Shown here piece by piece: positions 63,231 to 64,000 of a stretch of 64,000 bases of DNA. The stretch is from Shimia sp. CNT1-13L.2. GTDB lineage: Bacteria; Pseudomonadota; Alphaproteobacteria; Rhodobacterales; Rhodobacteraceae. The stretch spans positions 310,001-374,000 of the forward strand of contig NZ_JANDJO010000001.1 in assembly GCF_024331145.1 (NCBI RefSeq), read 5' to 3'. The number at the start of each line of letters is the position of its first letter. Positions within the stretch are counted from its first letter, which is position 1. The position numbers were made by a program, and so were the translations under genes. The notes under the pieces were generated by a model that had not been told where the DNA came from, searched no databases, and saw only the letters and a program-made list of their open reading frames with translations.

Positions 63231-63983
63231 ATGAACATCCGCACAAAAATCGCCCCTGTTGCTGCCCTGGTCTGCGCAGCGTTCCTGTCTGCTTGCGGTA
63301 CGAGCGAGAATGCGGATGTGTCGCGCGGAATTTACGACCCCTATGAAGAAAACAACCGCTTCACGCACCAGTTCAACAAGAACCTCGACACCTATGTCGT
63401 GTCGCCCTTGTCCGACGGCTACGGCACCATTGTGCCCGAACCTGTGCGTAACGGCGTCAGCAACTTCTCCGATCACCTCTCGGTGCCCAATGACGTTGTA
63501 AACAACGTGCTTCAGGGTGATGTCGGCGGCGCGATGCACAACACCTTCCGTTTCGCCTTCAACACCGTGTTCGGCATCGCCGGCATTTTCGACCCGGCCA
63601 CCGCGATTGGCGTTCAGCGCGTCGATACCGACTTTGGCGAAACCCTGCACAAATGGGGCGCCGCAGAAGGCCCCTATGTCGAAGAACCCTTCTTCGGCCC
63701 GTCCACCTCGCGCGATACCGCGGGCTTTGTTGTCGACATCGTGATCGATCCGTTCTTCATCCTGCTGCGTGACCCCTCCCGCTATGTCGGCGGCGTCGCC
63801 TATGTGCTTAACGCCTTCGGGGATCGCTACAAATTCGATTCGACCATCGATGCGCTGCTCTACGAAAGCGCCGACTCCTATGCCCAGGCCCGCAGCATCT
63901 ACCTGCAAAACCGTCGCTTCGAGCTTGGAATGACGGCCGAGGATCTCTATCTCGACCCCTATGATGATCCATACGCCGAGTAA
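63231..63983 (+). CDS. mlaA: MlaA (VacJ) family lipoprotein
   Basis: 250 aa with a lipoprotein signal (LSACG, Cys at about residue 22). MlaA domain: YDPYEENNRFTHQFNKNLD, the SNFSDHLSVPNDVVNNVLQG segment and KWGAAEGPYVEEPFFGPSTSRD. MlaA sits in the outer membrane and helps return misplaced phospholipid to the inner membrane. A partial gene starts after it, possibly mlaC in line with common order. Confidence 0.95.
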   Translation: MNIRTKIAPVAALVCAAFLSACGTSENADVSRGIYDPYEENNRFTHQFNKNLDTYVVSPLSDGYGTIVPEPVRNGVSNFSDHLSVPNDVVNNVLQGDVGGAMHNTFRFAFNTVFGIAGIFDPATAIGVQRVDTDFGETLHKWGAAEGPYVEEPFFGPSTSRDTAGFVVDIVIDPFFILLRDPSRYVGGVAYVLNAFGDRYKFDSTIDALLYESADSYAQARSIYLQNRRFELGMTAEDLYLDPYDDPYAE

Positions 63984-63995
63984 GGGGAGACCCAG

Positions 63996-64000
63996 ATGAC
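63996..64000 (+). CDS. Start of the next gene, cut by the window edge
   Basis: ATG at 63996 is preceded by GGGGAGA after the mlaA stop. Only the first two codons lie in the window. By usual order it may encode MlaC, but nothing here shows that. Confidence 0.4.

Overview
The window is 64 kb of GC-rich, densely packed bacterial chromosome. Gene content points to a marine alphaproteobacterium of the order Rhodobacterales (Roseobacter group). The indicators are a DmdC-type acyl-CoA dehydrogenase, a free-standing subunit IV of aa3 cytochrome oxidase, a Hint_2-type protein, RTX/type I secretion genes, a TRAP substrate-binding protein and several families largely confined to Rhodobacterales. I see no rRNA, tRNA, CRISPR array, transposase, integrase or phage gene. 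The window reads as core and near-core chromosome, not an island. This placement is inference from gene content; no alignment was run.

Layout. 0-6.5 kb: a minus-strand set of a lipoprotein, oxidase subunit IV, a CopD-like membrane protein, a DUF6173-like protein, an MBL-fold hydrolase and a DmdC-like acyl-CoA dehydrogenase, then plus-strand tsaC/sua5 and minus-strand yqgE. 6.6-14.4 kb: a DsbD N-domain-like secreted protein, then a minus-strand run of uracil-DNA glycosylase, metallophosphoesterase, moaB and an RND efflux adaptor and pump. 14.5-21.9 kb: a plus-strand run starting with pyrB, then a 33-aa membrane peptide, a tail-anchored protein and five paralogous PH-domain membrane proteins, then a pyrC-like gene, plsY and two DUF805 genes. 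22-27.7 kb: fghA, sthA, a UPF0178 gene, a LysR regulator, a HAD hydrolase and an ornithine cyclodeaminase family gene. 27.8-33.8 kb: an MFS transporter, zapE, folC, accD and a CPBP protease. 33.9-42.9 kb: lineage-specific hypotheticals, an amine-oxidase-like flavoenzyme, an SDR, a fadH-type old yellow enzyme, an AEC transporter, a LysR regulator and a cytochrome c'/b561 pair. 42.9-50 kb: a Hint protein with a small partner, OmpA, AhpD-like, GNAT and CinA-like genes, sfsA, a D-cysteine desulfhydrase-like gene and map. 50-64 kb: an RTX protein, an orphan TRAP binding protein, a DUF2189 protein, a HAD phosphatase, rsmD, a ferredoxin-reductase-like flavoprotein, a peroxiredoxin, phhB, a FemAB-like GNAT, a GDPD, RidA, a type I secretion adaptor and ABC exporter, and mlaA.

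How the genes work together. Many neighbours share ATGA/GTGA stop-start overlaps, so long translationally coupled operons are likely (pyrB to plsY; UDG to the RND pump; CinA-like to OmpA; RidA to phhB). The most notable reading is that the pyrC-like protein beside pyrB has lost the dihydroorotase metal-binding His-x-His pair, the adjacent Arg, a second His position and the catalytic Asp. It looks like a non-catalytic partner of aspartate transcarbamoylase, not an enzyme. A cluster of five PH-domain membrane proteins sits between the two genes. A dispersed intergenic repeat (CCCCGGGG or a near match beside TATTT, flanked by GC hairpins) occurs at least four times. The RTX protein and the type I exporter lie within 9 kb of each other and may form a secretion pair.
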